In this document: in pieces, positions 46,538 to 59,368 of the stretch | How positions within the stretch are numbered: the stretch's first letter is position 1 | Layout of the letters: the number at the start of each line of letters is the position of its first letter | Origin: Diphasiastrum complanatum | Taxonomy: Eukaryota > Streptophyta > Lycopodiopsida > Lycopodiales > Lycopodiaceae | Length of the DNA: 64,000 nucleotides | NCBI GenBank assembly: GCA_029204225.1 | Contig: CM055093.1 | Span: 28,531,777 to 28,595,776, forward strand | Reading direction: 5' to 3' | Made by a program: the position numbers and the translations under genes | Notes under the pieces: model-generated | Databases searched by the model: none | Seen by the model: only the letters and a program-made list of their open reading frames with translations | Told to the model about the DNA's origin: nothing

Positions 46538-49500
46538 TCTGGTGACTATGGAGACACTGAACGAGCCTCCATCTTCTCTTAGTTTTTGGGAAAAACCCTC
46601 TAAGGGTTTGCTTAAACTTGAAGGCAATGCTGTCGTTAGGCTTGTTGGTTTTTTTTTCCCTTGTGATGGTGTATGGACTTGTCTTTTTGACGCTCATACA
46701 AGGGTTTTAAATTTTCGGTTTTCAGCAATGTAAGCCCAGCTTTTGTGGAACTTGAGTACCATTATTTGTGGTCAAGTAGTATTAATCGATTTTTTATGAA
46801 ATTTTTTTCCAAAATCGACCTTGACGGAAAGAGATGAATGGTACAGTTCTCAGACATATATCCAGTTTAGAAATTCGATTCCTTGGTACGATGCTATTGA
46901 AACCATTTAACTCTGGAGTATTGGTACTCTCAATAAATAGAGTTAAATTGTGTTTTTTTCGATTTTCCCCTTTTCAAATCGGTGGAACACCGATCAGTTG
47001 GTTATTATGGTTTTGATGATTTAGGTCATTAAAATTGAACAAACTAAAAGCTTTTGAAATACTTGTTAAATAATTATCGGTGAAAAAATTATAGTATTTG
47101 GAGATAATTCTTTATTCAACAATATTATTTTGGGTTGAATACAATGTAGGAAATACCCAAATCCAAATCTTATTTTCCATTAATTATAGATAATTTTAAT
47201 GAAGTAATTCTTAAGCTAGTAGTGAAAAGGACGAACAGTCCAATTTTATTGGAAAAATTGTAATAATAGGAACTGATCAAAAGTAAAACTGATTTCATTT
47301 CCAAGAAAATCCTATGGTGGTTTGTATATAGATATTTCTACCTAGGTATCGGATAGAAATGAAACTATTTCAAACTTTTTTCCTACAATAATTCAATTTT
47401 TTACATTTACTAATGTCATTACATCTTCTTGATACCTTAGCTGAAAGACTTTCAGAGAGCTGAAAATTCTAAGGAGGGAAGAAGAGTGGACATCAGGGGT
47501 GGTAAATGTGATCGGAAAATGTATTTCATAATTAGGATTTTAGCAATCGTAGTAAATAACTACTTAATATCGGATATTAATTTCTTGTGTAGGATTCATT
47601 TAGTTGAATTCATAATTAATATCTTTGTGACCATTGAATTAACTGCAGTTGTGGATGTCAATTGTGATGTTAGAAGTAGAATCTGATACATGAATTACAT
47701 TGGATCTATTAATTGATAGAAGCTTGTCCCTAGAGTTAATGCTCTTGGATCCAGAGGGATTCAAAACTTATCAATTAACCTGTAAGGATCAAAATGTAGT
47801 ATTGAACCATGTTAATTCTTCTGTCTAAATCATAGAATCAGATGTGGATTTGTGGTATCCATCTGATAGGCATGCCAGTCATCCAAATAAAGAGATTCTC
47901 CAATTTTGGAAACAAGATATAATTTTTCAATATGGATTATAGGACAACTAGATGATCAATGGATCTCTAGAATATCAAATAAGACGGTTAAGGATTTTTT
48001 GGAAGAAAAAGCTGATGGTATGGGACATCAGTTTTCTTGGAAAGAGAATTCTAGGACTATAAAGATCTGATGATCAATGGTGTGTTTTAGTACCTAGTCA
48101 CGATATGGAAAAAATAAAAAACCGTTTGATCAAATGTTGGGTATTTTGAAAAATTTTGAGGTTTAATCTAGATCCCAATGTGGTATCTCATTATTTACAA
48201 AATCAGAGGCCCTCAAATCTATTTCTTGCTTTCTTAATTAAATTTCTTTACTTCTTAGTAATTTTTCGAATATACTTTTCAGCATGAAGTTATTCTTCTG
48301 AAAGACTGTTATGTCATATAAATTACTACTTGTAGGAATAGACTAGAAATTCAGATAAATTCTAAGGTTTAGGTGTTTCAATTTATTAAACTTGGAATAT
48401 CTCTTGTTGCATAAATGGATTTGGAATGCACTTATTACTGACTTTTCTTGGATTTGGATATTTTCATAGATCATCTTTCCAGTTAACTTTAATTAAAATT
48501 GATAATTTCTTTAAAAGGAGGGGTGAAGTGGTGGAATAAAATTCTATTTGGAAATCTGTAGGTTGCATAGTTTTTGAAAGAGATCCAACTGTGGTGTAGA
48601 AATGAGATTTGGTTTGAAAGTAATTTTGGATAGATTCAGGACAAGATACTTAATTGAAACTTTTCGAATAAGAGGAATTCTCTAGGGATTGTGTGGACAA
48701 TCTGGATCTAGAACATGTTTGATATTTGAATCATTATCTATTAGTAGTACAATAAAAGGTCAAAGGTTACTAATTCCATTTTGATTGGAATAAAAGTAAG
48801 TTTGATCATAATTTAAGTCTGAGAGTTCTGTATTGGATCAAACTAATCTTAGTTTGAGTACTAGGATCAAAGAGGGGTTGACTGAGTGGAAGAAATTATG
48901 TAATTAGAAGATAAGTTGGATTGGAAAACTGTTGAGAGTGAAAGTTATTCATCTCAGAGATTTTTCGGATATGTTATTTACTCATGAGAAATAGAAAATC
49001 TTTTGGCTGAGTTACAAGATCTTAGTGAGATATGTGAGTAACATATGTGGGTTCTAAAGGAATCTACCAGATAAAAATGTGTTTATGTACTGGGTCATAG
49101 TGAGATTATTCACATATGTGCACGATTAATCTTGTATGAATATATTGTGTATTCTTGGTTACTAGAGTTATTTGGTGCATTTAGAACATATGATCAAGTA
49201 TTGTTTTGACAGATACTTGTAGAGTTAACAAATCTTTGTACGAAAGATTTATGGATTAACTTATAAATGGTTTGGATGAGGACTTAAATGTGATGTCATA
49301 CTAGTATAATTGAGATCTGCACCTAGACATTTGAGATTTCTGAATCATTAACAACTAACTTGAGTAGTTGATTACTCCAAGATGAAGTTCATTGGTAAAA
49401 CGATCACTGTGATGAGGATTCATCAGAAACTTTTGTTTTATATTGCTAGTAAGATGCATGATTAGTGAATCATTTGGATTCATCAGTTAAAATTGTGTGC

Positions 49501-50166
49501 ATTAGATATACAATATTCTTGGGATAGAGTATTCCTTAGTTTAGGAATAGACTCAGCTCATTAGTGATTATATCCCAACATGCTCAATTGGATACAAATC
49601 ATAATGAATCCAAGAACAATATCTGAATTGATATTCAGCAGGACTTTGGGTATCTAGATTTGATTCTAGATTGTAATCTAAAGTTTTTGTAGTTGAAGAT
49701 GATTGTCATTTTGGTATGCGTTCAGTCTTTAACTACCAGTGGTTTATAAAACTTGAATCTTGCACTTCAGTTAAAGAATCTTGTTTGATGAATATTTTTA
49801 AATCCGGTATTTTCTAAGTGGAAAGATTTTGGAATGATTTTTACTTTTCTTGACTTATGTTGGACATATACTCCAGTATCCTGTACACGATTAAATATGG
49901 GTTTTGGATTCCAAAAAATTATGATTGACGAATCATACGAATCTAAATATTTATGATTGACGGATCATAAATAGATTTATAATTATTGTCAGAGGATTAT
50001 TCGAAATTGTGAGGATTCTTAGGTGTGACAAGTAAGTCTTGGTCTATTAATTGAGTAAGAATTTGAATCAATGTTTTGAATCTCTCTACTCCAGTATTTT
50101 AATTGAGAACCTATGGATCTCATAGATATTATTTTATTTATCTAGTCAAACTCTGGCAGACAATTC
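46538..50166 (+). repeat. Element N internal region from its 5' end (plus)
   Basis: The longest plus copy. The first 340 bp (46,538-46,880) occur nowhere else in the window. They include a short frame, METLNEPPSSLSFWEKPSKG, which could be the remains of a gag-like start but shows no domain. From 46,880 on it aligns with 42,900-44,405 and 16,300-19,370. Near 50,155 it breaks off and meets inverted internal sequence at a hairpin. Confidence 0.75.
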
Positions 50167-50209
50167 ATTTAACTCAAAAGAGTATCCCAGATACTCTTTT
50201 GAGTTAAAT
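50167..50209. repeat. 20-bp hairpin at a strand switch in element N
   Basis: Arms ATTTAACTCAAAAGAGTATC and its complement flank a 3-base loop CCA. Normal N copies carry only the inner 7-bp palindrome GAGTATC-CCA-GATACTC at this place, so the longer hairpin was created by joining plus and minus copies at this point. Confidence 0.85.
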
Positions 50210-50352
50210 GCTCCTGTTTCTAGCACCAAATGCAAGAAAATAGCATTCATTCATCTTAATAGCTTATTTGTCTCCTATGGTAACTGGAGATCCAGTCAAA
50301 CAAAAAATTGTACTTAAGCATCTACAGACCATAAACTATAGTAGAATAGCAT
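50210..50352 (-). repeat. Element N internal piece (minus)
   Basis: GCTCCTGTTTCTAGCACC to AGAATAGCATCA, matching 36,290-36,410 in the same orientation. Confidence 0.7.
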
Positions 50353-50806
50353 CACCAAACACAGTTCCAAAAAAATTAAATTTTCTTTGACCGGGTATCG
50401 GTTTTTTGGAAAGTAACTCATGAGGAACGAATATCTTGCTCTCAATCCTAAATCTATGAACCGAATTTATAGATAGTCTGTTAGGATAGAAAAATTTATA
50501 TCGTCCTACCCAATCTTGGTTATGGCCCAGAGAATCTATAATTCATACAAAATCGTCTTCTTGAATTGATATAGGTACACACCTGGTTAACAACTAGTAG
50601 ATCTAGCCATTTTCCATGTAGTTACCAGAAGAGTAGCCTAATGACAAAAGAAATCCAATTCATCAAAAGCTCCCCTCACATGCAAAACAAGCCCAAAATC
50701 TACCCAAAACCCACAAGGGTCATTCAAGTAACAAAACCTGATGCATCACATGCAACTTTTTTCTGGTCAACCTATTCAAGAAAGGTTTCCCTTATGAAAC
50801 CACTAA
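50353..50806. other. No gene; unassigned sequence before the copia
   Basis: About 450 bp unlike anything else in the window, without coding potential. It may be true flanking DNA or an undetected insert. Confidence 0.4.
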
Positions 50807-50811
50807 CTGAT

Positions 50812-51603
50812 TGACAAAATTTCTAGAATTCACACATGTGGGGAATGTCCACAAGTATGATGGATCTAATTAAGCTTTATGATTAGCACAATAACTTGAT
50901 TCTAGATTGATTAGCAAGATCTAGTACCGAAGTTATGGCTTAGCCACAATCTAGCATGCTAAGCATCAGAATATGATAGCAATGAATCAATAATGAGCAA
51001 AAGTACAAGATATCAGTGTATTAGCATTAGCCTCAACACGAGTTAGAGAGAAAAAGATAGAGAGATAACAAGCAAAAAATGTGTGGATCCAAAATGGCAT
51101 GAGATAGCTACAAAGCTTTGGTTCTTCATCACAAAATATGAGGAGAGCTACACATATTTATGGAGTTTGAGGTAGCTCGAGATAGAACCACATCCATCCA
51201 TCATTAAATGATATCTAAAGTGAAAACTAGAGTCTATGTGACATTTGTCACTTCTCATGCATGAAACTCTACCAACTTTTTTCAAGTGTGCTAGTTCTAA
51301 CTAGAAATATACAAATCATCATGCATGTGTCCATTACACTTTGTGCATGCCTTGCATGTCACTATGCATCACTTACGATTAATGCATGTGAATTGCCACG
51401 AGTTTCTACAAGCATAATTTTGTTAATTTTATGTCTACAAACTATATGCAAGTTGTACTCATCATTCTAGATATGACATATCCATGTAGCGCGAGTTCTA
51501 TCTAGGCCAAACTTGGCATTTTGCATTTATGAACAACATACTTGCATGATACAATATTTGTAGCAAGCCTAAAGTCAAGATGGAATATTTTTCCATTTTA
51601 ACA
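50812..51603 (-). repeat. 3' LTR of the old copia
   Basis: In element orientation TGTTAAAATGGAAAAATA to AAATTTTGTCA. The PPT TTTAGTAGGAG lies just inside (51,604-51,614). Confidence 0.93.
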
Positions 51604-51620
51604 CTCCTACTAAAAACAGT

Positions 51621-54600
51621 CTATATTGACTTGAACATGGATCTTGGTATTACTCCAAGATTGGCTCTATGCTTGATGAAAGAACTTTTGCTCAAAGGTT
51701 TGGTGAGCATATCAGCAATACAAGATGATGTGTCAATGTGCTCCAAGTAGATTTCACCTCCACTGAGCTTCTCTCTCACGGAGTGATGTGGAACTTCGAT
51801 ATGCTTGCTCCTTGCATGGAATATCGGTTTGTTGGCAAGGGCTTGGGCTGAAATGTTGTCACACATGATCATAGGTAGATCTTCTTCCATGATTATCTTT
51901 AGCTCCACTAGTAACCTCTTGATCCAAAGCACTTCCTTTGTTGTTGTAGTGAGTGCCTTGTACTCATCTTCACATGATGAGAGTGATATAGTATCTTGCT
52001 TTTTGGAAACCCGAGATATCAAGTTTCCTCCAAGATATATGAAATAAGCACTTGTAGATTTTCGATCTGCTCTATCACTTGCAAAATCCGAGTCAAAATA
52101 GCCAACAATAGAAAGATCTTCACTTTTATACAATAAACCATAATCAAAAGTTGAAGATATATATCTAAGCACTCTCTTGGCCATTTTCCGATGATAAATA
52201 GTAGGATTTTGCATAGCTTGGCTCAACTTATGAACACTAAAGCTTATGTCAAGTCTAGTTATTGTGAGCCAAATTAAGGAGCCTATAAGACTCCTAAAAA
52301 GTGTGATGTCCACGAAGGATCTTTCATCACCTTTGTTATGGTCTTTTATATTTTGCTCCACAGGAGTTTCTATACTCTTACAATCTAACATATTGACTTT
52401 TTTAACATTGAAAGAGCATACTTGAATTGACATACAAAAGCTTTATCTTTAAGAAAGTCAATCTCTAATCCTAGAATGTAGTGAACTTTTCCAAGATCTT
52501 GCATCTTGAACTCTTTTCCAAGTGCAATCTTGGTTTCCTCAACTAGCTTGATACAACTTCCTGTCAGAATGATATCATCAACATAAATAAGAAGGATGAC
52601 AATATCTTTATCAAAAAACTTGACATATATGGAAGGATCATAGTTACTAAGATTAAATCCTAGTGACTCAAGAAAGATGTTAAGTCGAGAATACCATGAC
52701 CTTGGAGCTTGCTTTAGTCCATATAGACTTTTGAAGAGCAAGCAAACTTTGTCTTTGTCATGGATGAACCCAATAGGCTGATCCATATAGATATCCATTT
52801 AGAAATGCATTAGAGACATCTAGTTGAAGAACTTACCAATTGAAAAAACAAGCAATAGAAATCATGATTCTAATTGATACCGTCTTTGCAACTGGAGCAA
52901 AAGTCTCCTCATAATCAAGTCCATAAACTTGAGCAAAACCTTTAGCACAAAGTCTAGCCTTGTACTTGTTGATTGTGCCATCTTGATTATACTTGACTCG
53001 AAAACCCACTTGCAACCAATGGTGTGCTTGTTGGATGGAAGATCCACAAGCTTCCATGTCTTGTTGGCCATCAAAGCATCATATTCTTCCTTCATGACAA
53101 GGTACCATTCCTTTGAGTTGAGTGCATCATATACATCCTTTGGCTCCTCATGAGAAATAAAATAAGCACAGTTAGTGGAGTTGATTTCCACTTGCTTGCC
53201 TCTATCTTCATAGGTAAGCCTCCTAGGCTCGGATCTTTCTCTTTGAGATCTCCTTGGTGAAAAGATTTGAGGTGACTCCTCCTCAATTCTCAACCCCATT
53301 TCTCCATGATAATCTCAAGGGTGATGATTGGAGTATCTTTGTGAGAATCTTTGAACTTGGCCTCCTCAAGAATGTATTTTTGATCCTCATGGAATATAAC
53401 ATCCCTACTCTCAATTGTAGTTGAGGTAGAGGGAACATAGATTCTGTAAGCTTTCTTGTTGGATGCATATCCAACCATGATCCCTTTAATAGAATAAGGA
53501 TCATATCTCTTCCTTGTTTCCAAGGGCACATGAACAAAGCTAGCACAATAAAAAAACTCTAAGGTGATCTGCCTTAGGTTTCTTCTTAAACAAGACTTCA
53601 AAAGGTGATTTTCCAGCAATTGCATTGTGAGGTAATCTATTGCACAAATAGTTTGCACAATTTATAGCTTCACTCCAATATTCAATAGGCAAAGAGGCTT
53701 CAACTCGAATTGCTTTAGGACATTCACATAAAGACCTATTTTCTCTCTCAGCAACTCCATTTTGAGATGGAAAATAAGAACAAGAAAATTCTCTCTTTAT
53801 TCCTTCACCTTCACAGTATTCATGAAACTTGTTGGAGATGTATTCACCTCCTCCATCACATCTCAAAGCTTTAACTTTGAAAGAAAACTGTTTCTCAACA
53901 TAAGCTTTAAAGATTAGGAAGTGATAAAAAACCATAGCCTTTGAAGAAAGTAGATACAACCAAGTATATCTAGTAAAGTCATCAATAAAGGTGACAAAAC
54001 ATGTTGCACCACCAATACTTTTAGAAGAGGAAAAATGTACATCCGAGTGTATAAGCTCCAAAGGATGAGTAGTCTTGATAAAAGACTTCTAATATGGCTT
54101 TCTATGTGATTTTCAAATAGCACAAGCCTCACAAGGCTTGAAATCTTTGGAAAGAGATTTTATAAGACAATTGCCTTCACTTTCTTGACCATAGAAGACA
54201 TAGATTTAAAATTAGGATGCCCCACCCTTATATGCCACAACTCCTCCTTAGATAACGAAGCAACCTTACAAAGGTTTGCATTCTCATAAGAATTCAACTT
54301 AAAAATTCCATTACATCTAGATCCATCAGCTAGGATCTCATTATTTTTCTTGATAAAGCAAGTATTGGAGCTGAACTTTACATCACGACCATTATCAAGC
54401 AACTTTCCCACACTAATCAAGTTCTTTGTAAGTTATGGAATGAAAAGAACATTAGAAAGTGCAAGAACTTTTGAAGAAGCAAGTTTCAATGGAATGTTGT
54501 CAATTCCTTCTATAGAGCACTCATGATCATTAGCAGTCACAATAGATCTTTTAAGTCCTTTATAAGGTACAATTGAGTCAAATGACTCCTTTGAATAGCA

Positions 54601-55580
54601 CATATGTGAAGAAGCTCCACTATCTATGTACCAAGCTCCATCTTTCTTGAAAGGTGATGAAGAAAAACTGGACACCATAAGTGATCCTTCTCCATCACTT
54701 GCAACAGAATCTTCTTCAATCTCTTTGGAGAGATTAGCTTGCTTGAGTTGGTTTTTCTTCTTAAAGCAACTAGAGGCATAGTGCCCTTTCTTGCCACAGA
54801 AGAAACACTTCACTTTCTTCTTCTTGGTCTTTGGAGTAGAAGGATGAGATGAATCATCATCTTCACCATCTTTGTCTCGATCTTTGGCTTTGTCTTTGTT
54901 GGATGCTTGAGAGAACTGGTTCTTACTTCTTCCTTTATGCTTGTCTTTGACAAAGAGGGCTTTGTCACTTCCACCATGCTTGAGATTGTTCATCCTAGAT
55001 AGTTTATAGCTTTTCCTAGATTCTTCAGAAATAAAAATTCCTTGGAGAGTTTGTAGATTAGGCAACTCCTCCTTAATGGCAAAAGACTGAACAAGATTAT
55101 CATAGTCATCTCTCAAGCCATTTAAAATGACTTGAACTAGCTCATCTTGGTTAATAGTAATACCAACACAGGAAAGCTCTCTATGTAAATCTTTAACTCT
55201 CAAAACATAGTTTGATGCACTTTCTTCACTTCTTTGGAAACTTTGGAAAATCTGATTCCTAAGAGTGAGTATTCTAGAAGTATTCTTTGACTCATAGATG
55301 GACTTAAGTGCATCCCAAGCTTCTTTGGTTGTAGTGCAAGATCCTATCTCTCTCAAAATTTCATTAGATACATTCATCTTAATGAAATGTAGAGCCATTC
55401 TAGCTCTCTTCCTATACTTAGGAATTTCAGCCTGTGTTTGAGGCTCCTCCTCAACACCAAGCACAATGTCCATAACAACCTGGAGTATCAAAATAGACTC
55501 CATTATGAACTTCCAAATTGAGTAATTAGAAGTATTAGTCTTTCATTTGCTTCTAGAAGATATCCTCCCAGAGGTGCCAT
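51621..55580 (-). pseudogene. gag-pol: Copia gag-pol, frameshifted
   Basis: Gag starts MAPLGGYLLEANERL at the ATG ending at 55,580, and a 1-bp loss after about 15 codons shifts the frame. From 55,503 to 54,433 one frame holds gag, the zinc knuckle CFFCGKKGHYASSC and the protease site AWYIDSGASSHM. Then follow the pre-integrase region (LWHIRVGHPNFKSM), integrase (HSDVHF, FIDDFTRYTW, NGVAERENR), RT (KARLCAKGFAQ, FAPVAKTVSIR, SLYGLKQAPRSWYSRL, YVDDIILTGS) and RNase H (SDFASDRADRKSTS, ARSKHIEV), split among at least seven frames. The second integrase block reads LRCDGGGEY where relatives have SDNGGE. It cannot give a full product, but its close similarity to the young copia shows they are related lineages. 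Confidence 0.92.
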
Positions 55581-56337
55581 TTAGATGAAGACTTCTTAAT
55601 TATTGGACCTCAATATGTTTGAGCTTGTTCCAATCAGACTTAAAGTTGCTGCTCTCTTTCACTATAGGTGTTTTCAAGGATATTCTACCTTCCTATGCGA
55701 AACACTTGCAACTGTATTTGAGAAGGATCTCAAATATTCCAAAAGACAAGATTATCTAGATCAGATACACAAAGTGAATTGTGACACTTTGGCAAGTTTG
55801 AATCCTACTTTTGAAACGTGTGAAATGATTCAAAAGAAAATACTATTGACACTCAGAAGGCTCAAAGGGTGTTCAATTACTTCAAACTTAGTCTTGATCT
55901 TCAGTTTCTTGTGTAGGATGCTCAAAACAATGGATTCAGAACAAAGCAAGGTTGAATCAAATCAAAATGCTGTCACTCGGATTTTGGACCTATCCCTATT
56001 CTCTTTAAAGGCTTATTACTCTTGATAGACACATCAGATTGATTTGGTTTCAATTTCTATGGAAAGTACAGATCATAAGCTCTCCATCAAACTATAAGAC
56101 CACTATCTTTGGATCTACAAGCAAGGAGATAGAAGGGACTGAAAGTCTTTGATTTTCACATGTGCAAAATTTTAGAATCCGTACTACCACTATTCAGGTC
56201 TGAAAATTCAGTTCCAATCCAATTTGATCCAAATACACTTCAGAGAAAGTGAGAAAAAGTGCAAAACTACTTTTTTGTTTGAATTAGCTCTCAATTTCTT
56301 GTACAATCAGAGATGTTAGCATGCAAAGCTCAATTTG
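55581..56337 (-). other. Old copia 5' leader, non-coding
   Basis: About 750 bp between PBS and gag start. The 140-codon open frame on the opposite strand at 55,603 has no recognisable domain and is taken as chance. Confidence 0.55.
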
Positions 56338-56349
56338 GCTCTGATACCA
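56338..56349 (-). other. Primer-binding site of the old copia
   Basis: Minus strand TGGTATCAGAGC immediately after the 5' LTR end TTTTGTCA; initiator tRNA-Met type. Confidence 0.92.
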
Positions 56350-57140
56350 TGACAAAATTTCCAGAATTCACACGTGTGGGGAATGTCCACAAGTATCATG
56401 GATCTAATTAAGCTTTATGATTAGCACAATAACCTGATTCTAGATTGATTAGCAAGATCTAGTACAGAAGTTATGGGTTAGCCACAATCTAGCATGCTAA
56501 GCATCAGAATATGATAGCAATGAATCAATAATGAGCAAAAGTACAAGATATCAGTGTATTAGCATTAGCCTCAACACGAGTTAGAGAGAGGAAGATGGGG
56601 AGATAACAAGCAAAAAATGTGTGGATCCAAAATGGCATGAGATAGCTACAAAGCTTTGGTTCTTCATCACAAAATATGAGGAGAGCTACACATATTTATG
56701 GAGTTTGAGGTAGCTCGAGGTAGAACCACATCCATCCATCATTAAATGATATCTAAAGTGAAAACTAGAGTCTATGTGACATTTGTCCTTCTCATGCATG
56801 AAACTCTACCAACTTTTTTCAAGTGTGCTAGTTCAAATTAGAAATATACAAATCATCATGCATGTGTCCATTACACTTTGTGCATGCCTTGCATGTCACT
56901 ATGGATCACTTACAATTAATGCATGTGAATTGTCAAGAGTTTCTACAAGCATAATTTTGCTAATTCTACGTCTACAAACTATATGCAAGTTGTACTCATC
57001 ATTCTAGATATGACATATCCATGTAGCTCGAGTTCTATCTAGGCCAAACTGGGCATTTTGCATTTATGAACAACATACTTGCATGGTACAATATTTGTAG
57101 CAAGCATAAAGTCAAGATGGATTATTTTTCCATTTCAACA
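56350..57140 (-). repeat. 5' LTR of the old copia
   Basis: Partner of 50,812-51,603, TGTTGAAATGG to TTTTGTCA in element orientation. Short open frames at 51,261 and 56,783 are matching pieces of the two LTRs. Confidence 0.93.
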
Positions 57141-57145
57141 CTGAT

Positions 57146-58602
57146 CACATTGATCGTTTTACGAATTAACTTCATCCTGAAGTAATCAACGACTCAAGTT
57201 AATTGTTTATATTGCTTGTAAGACGCATGATTAGTGAATCATTTGGATTCATCAGTTAAAATTGTGTGCATTGGATATACAATATTCTTGGGATAGGGTA
57301 TTCCTTAGTTAAGGAATAGACTCAGCTCATTAGTGATTATATCCCAGAGTGCTCAATTGGATAACGAATCATAATGAATCCAAGAATAATATCAGAATTG
57401 ATATTCAGCAGGACTTTGGGTATGTAGTTTTGATTCTAGATTGTAATCTGAAGTTTTTTTGTAGTTGAAGATGATTGTCATTTTGGTATACGTTCAGTCT
57501 TTAATTTCCAGTTGTTATAGAACTTGAGTCTTGCATTTCAGTTAAAGAATTTTGTTTGAAGAATATTCCTAAATCCAGTATATTCTTAGTGGAAAGATTT
57601 TGGAATGATTCTTACTTTTCTTGAGTTATGTTGGACATATACTCCAGTACCCTGTAAATGATTATGGGTTTTGGATTCCAGAAAATCATGATTGACGAAT
57701 CATATGAATCTAAATATTTATGATTGACGGATCATAAATAGATACTTAATTATTGTCAGAGGATTATTTGGAATTGTGATGATTCCTAGGTGTGACGATT
57801 AAGTCTTGGTCTATTAATTGAGTAAGAATTCGAATCAGAATCTCTCTACTCCAGTATTTTAATTGAAAACCTATGGATCTCACATAAATTCTCACGAGTT
57901 ATTTTACTTGTAGAGAATTTACTTTATCTCGTGGATGCTATTCTGCTACAGTATATGTTCTATAGATGCTTGAGTACAATTTTTCATTTACTTGGATCTC
58001 CAGTTATCATAGGAGACAGATAAATCTATTAAGATAAATGAATGCTATTTTCTTGCATTTGGTGTTAGAAACATGAGCATTTAACTCAAAAGAGTATATG
58101 GGATACTTAGAGTTGAGTTTTAATCATTCTATATGTTAATGATTCTCCTAGAGATTCTAGTGAAATGAATTATCATATCTCAGAATTGGATTCTAAGGAT
58201 AATTGTATTTGGAAGTTTTTTATAATTTGTCTGCCAGAGTTTGTGAATAATTTCAGACTATAATTATTATTTATTTTCTTTAACTCTAATCTTCTAAGTT
58301 AGGTGATATTTCACTCAGTGGTTCATGTAAGTATTTTACATGAAAGTATTGTTACTAGCTTATGTTGAGTATAACCTAGTTGAGAAATTTATTGCTTAGT
58401 GTACTTTTCAAACTTGAGTCGTACTCCAGAACAGAGATTAACGGTTAGAAATTGGTTTATCTTTGAGTACTTGTTTAATATGAAAGTCAAACTAAGGATA
58501 ATGATTTCCTAGGTTAATATTGAAAGTTAAAGGAACTGTTCATGTAATTCTTTCTTGTTTTAAGGAGCTTCTAAGGAAAGAAGCAGTTTAAGGAGGGAAG
58601 AA
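57146..58602 (+). repeat. Element N internal 3' part (plus) with a short inverted left end
   Basis: 57,146-57,207 is minus-oriented (ATCGTTTTACGAATTAAC). From 57,208 (TATTGCTTGTAAGACG) it is plus-oriented and continuous to the PPT TTAAGGAGGGAAGAA. It aligns with 18,680-20,045 and, inverted, with 45,859-46,537. Confidence 0.8.
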
Positions 58603-59076
58603 TGTTATGGCCATATTCGGTTAAGGACCTGGAATAGTCCTAATATGGTAGGTCGGCCCTCCAGTACTCAAAATTATTGGTCACACCATGATTTAATTCC
58701 AAGTCAAGGCCAGTGACTAATTACCTTGAGAGGACCCAGACACTCTAATTGAGACATTTGGAGCATTGCATGTCTGTGTGATGGATATAGGCAGGAGGAC
58801 TGTATGGAGAGATGTGATCTATATATAGTTGACCTGCATGGAGATTGCATGGTTACATGCATAGGACTCTACTCTCTATATAAGGAGGTGGGGATTCTCC
58901 CGTTGACATATTGGGTTTAGGTTACCAGTTTCTCTCTTCTTCTCTTGCTTCACATGGCATGGCTTGTGGGCTAGATCTAGTTTTGATCTAGGATTGGTTG
59001 GGCGGTTTGGCTCCATAGTCTCTCTTATTGTGTTCTCCTATCCACATGTTAAGAGAAATCTTTTGGGGTCTTTATA
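58603..59076 (+). repeat. Element N LTR, full length (plus)
   Basis: TGTTATGGCCATATTCGG to GGGGTCTTTATA, 474 bp, preceded by its PPT and followed directly by a palindromic PBS. It contains CTCTATATAAGGAGG near 58,875, a good TATA box. Best reference copy of this LTR. Confidence 0.9.
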
Positions 59077-59100
59077 TTGGTATCAGAGCTCTGATACCAA
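59077..59100. other. Second palindromic double primer-binding site
   Basis: Same 24-bp palindrome as 45,377-45,400, here between a standard N LTR (plus, left) and variant B (minus, right). It is therefore the inverted copy of that junction. Confidence 0.93.
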
Positions 59101-59299
59101 TGTAAGAACCAAACAGGATTGCCTCTAAGATGAGGATAGGAGAACACAATAGGATAGACAATGGAGCCAAACCTCGCAACCAATCCCACCCGCCACAGTG
59201 GTTGGGCGTGGGGGGGCCTTAATTATTATTTTTAGTAAATAAAAAAAATTCAAAACCCCCCCAACCCGCTACTTCGAATATTATTTTTAGTTAAAAAAG

Positions 59300-59368
<69 letters not shown>

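Larger units (their letters stand above)
50807..57145 (-). mobile_element. Complete but old Ty1/copia retrotransposon with CTGAT target duplication
   Basis: The element is 50,812-57,140 (6,329 bp) flanked by CTGAT (50,807-50,811 and 57,141-57,145). Both LTRs (about 792 and 791 bp) are TG...CA. Counting by eye they differ at about 25 sites, near 3%, so it is clearly older than the copia at 28.9 kb. PBS and PPT are in place, but the coding region has several frameshifts. Confidence 0.94.

Noticed and set aside
55603-56025. 140-codon open frame in the leader of the old copia
   Set aside because: It is antisense to the element leader, has no domain and no counterpart in the related copia at 28.9 kb.
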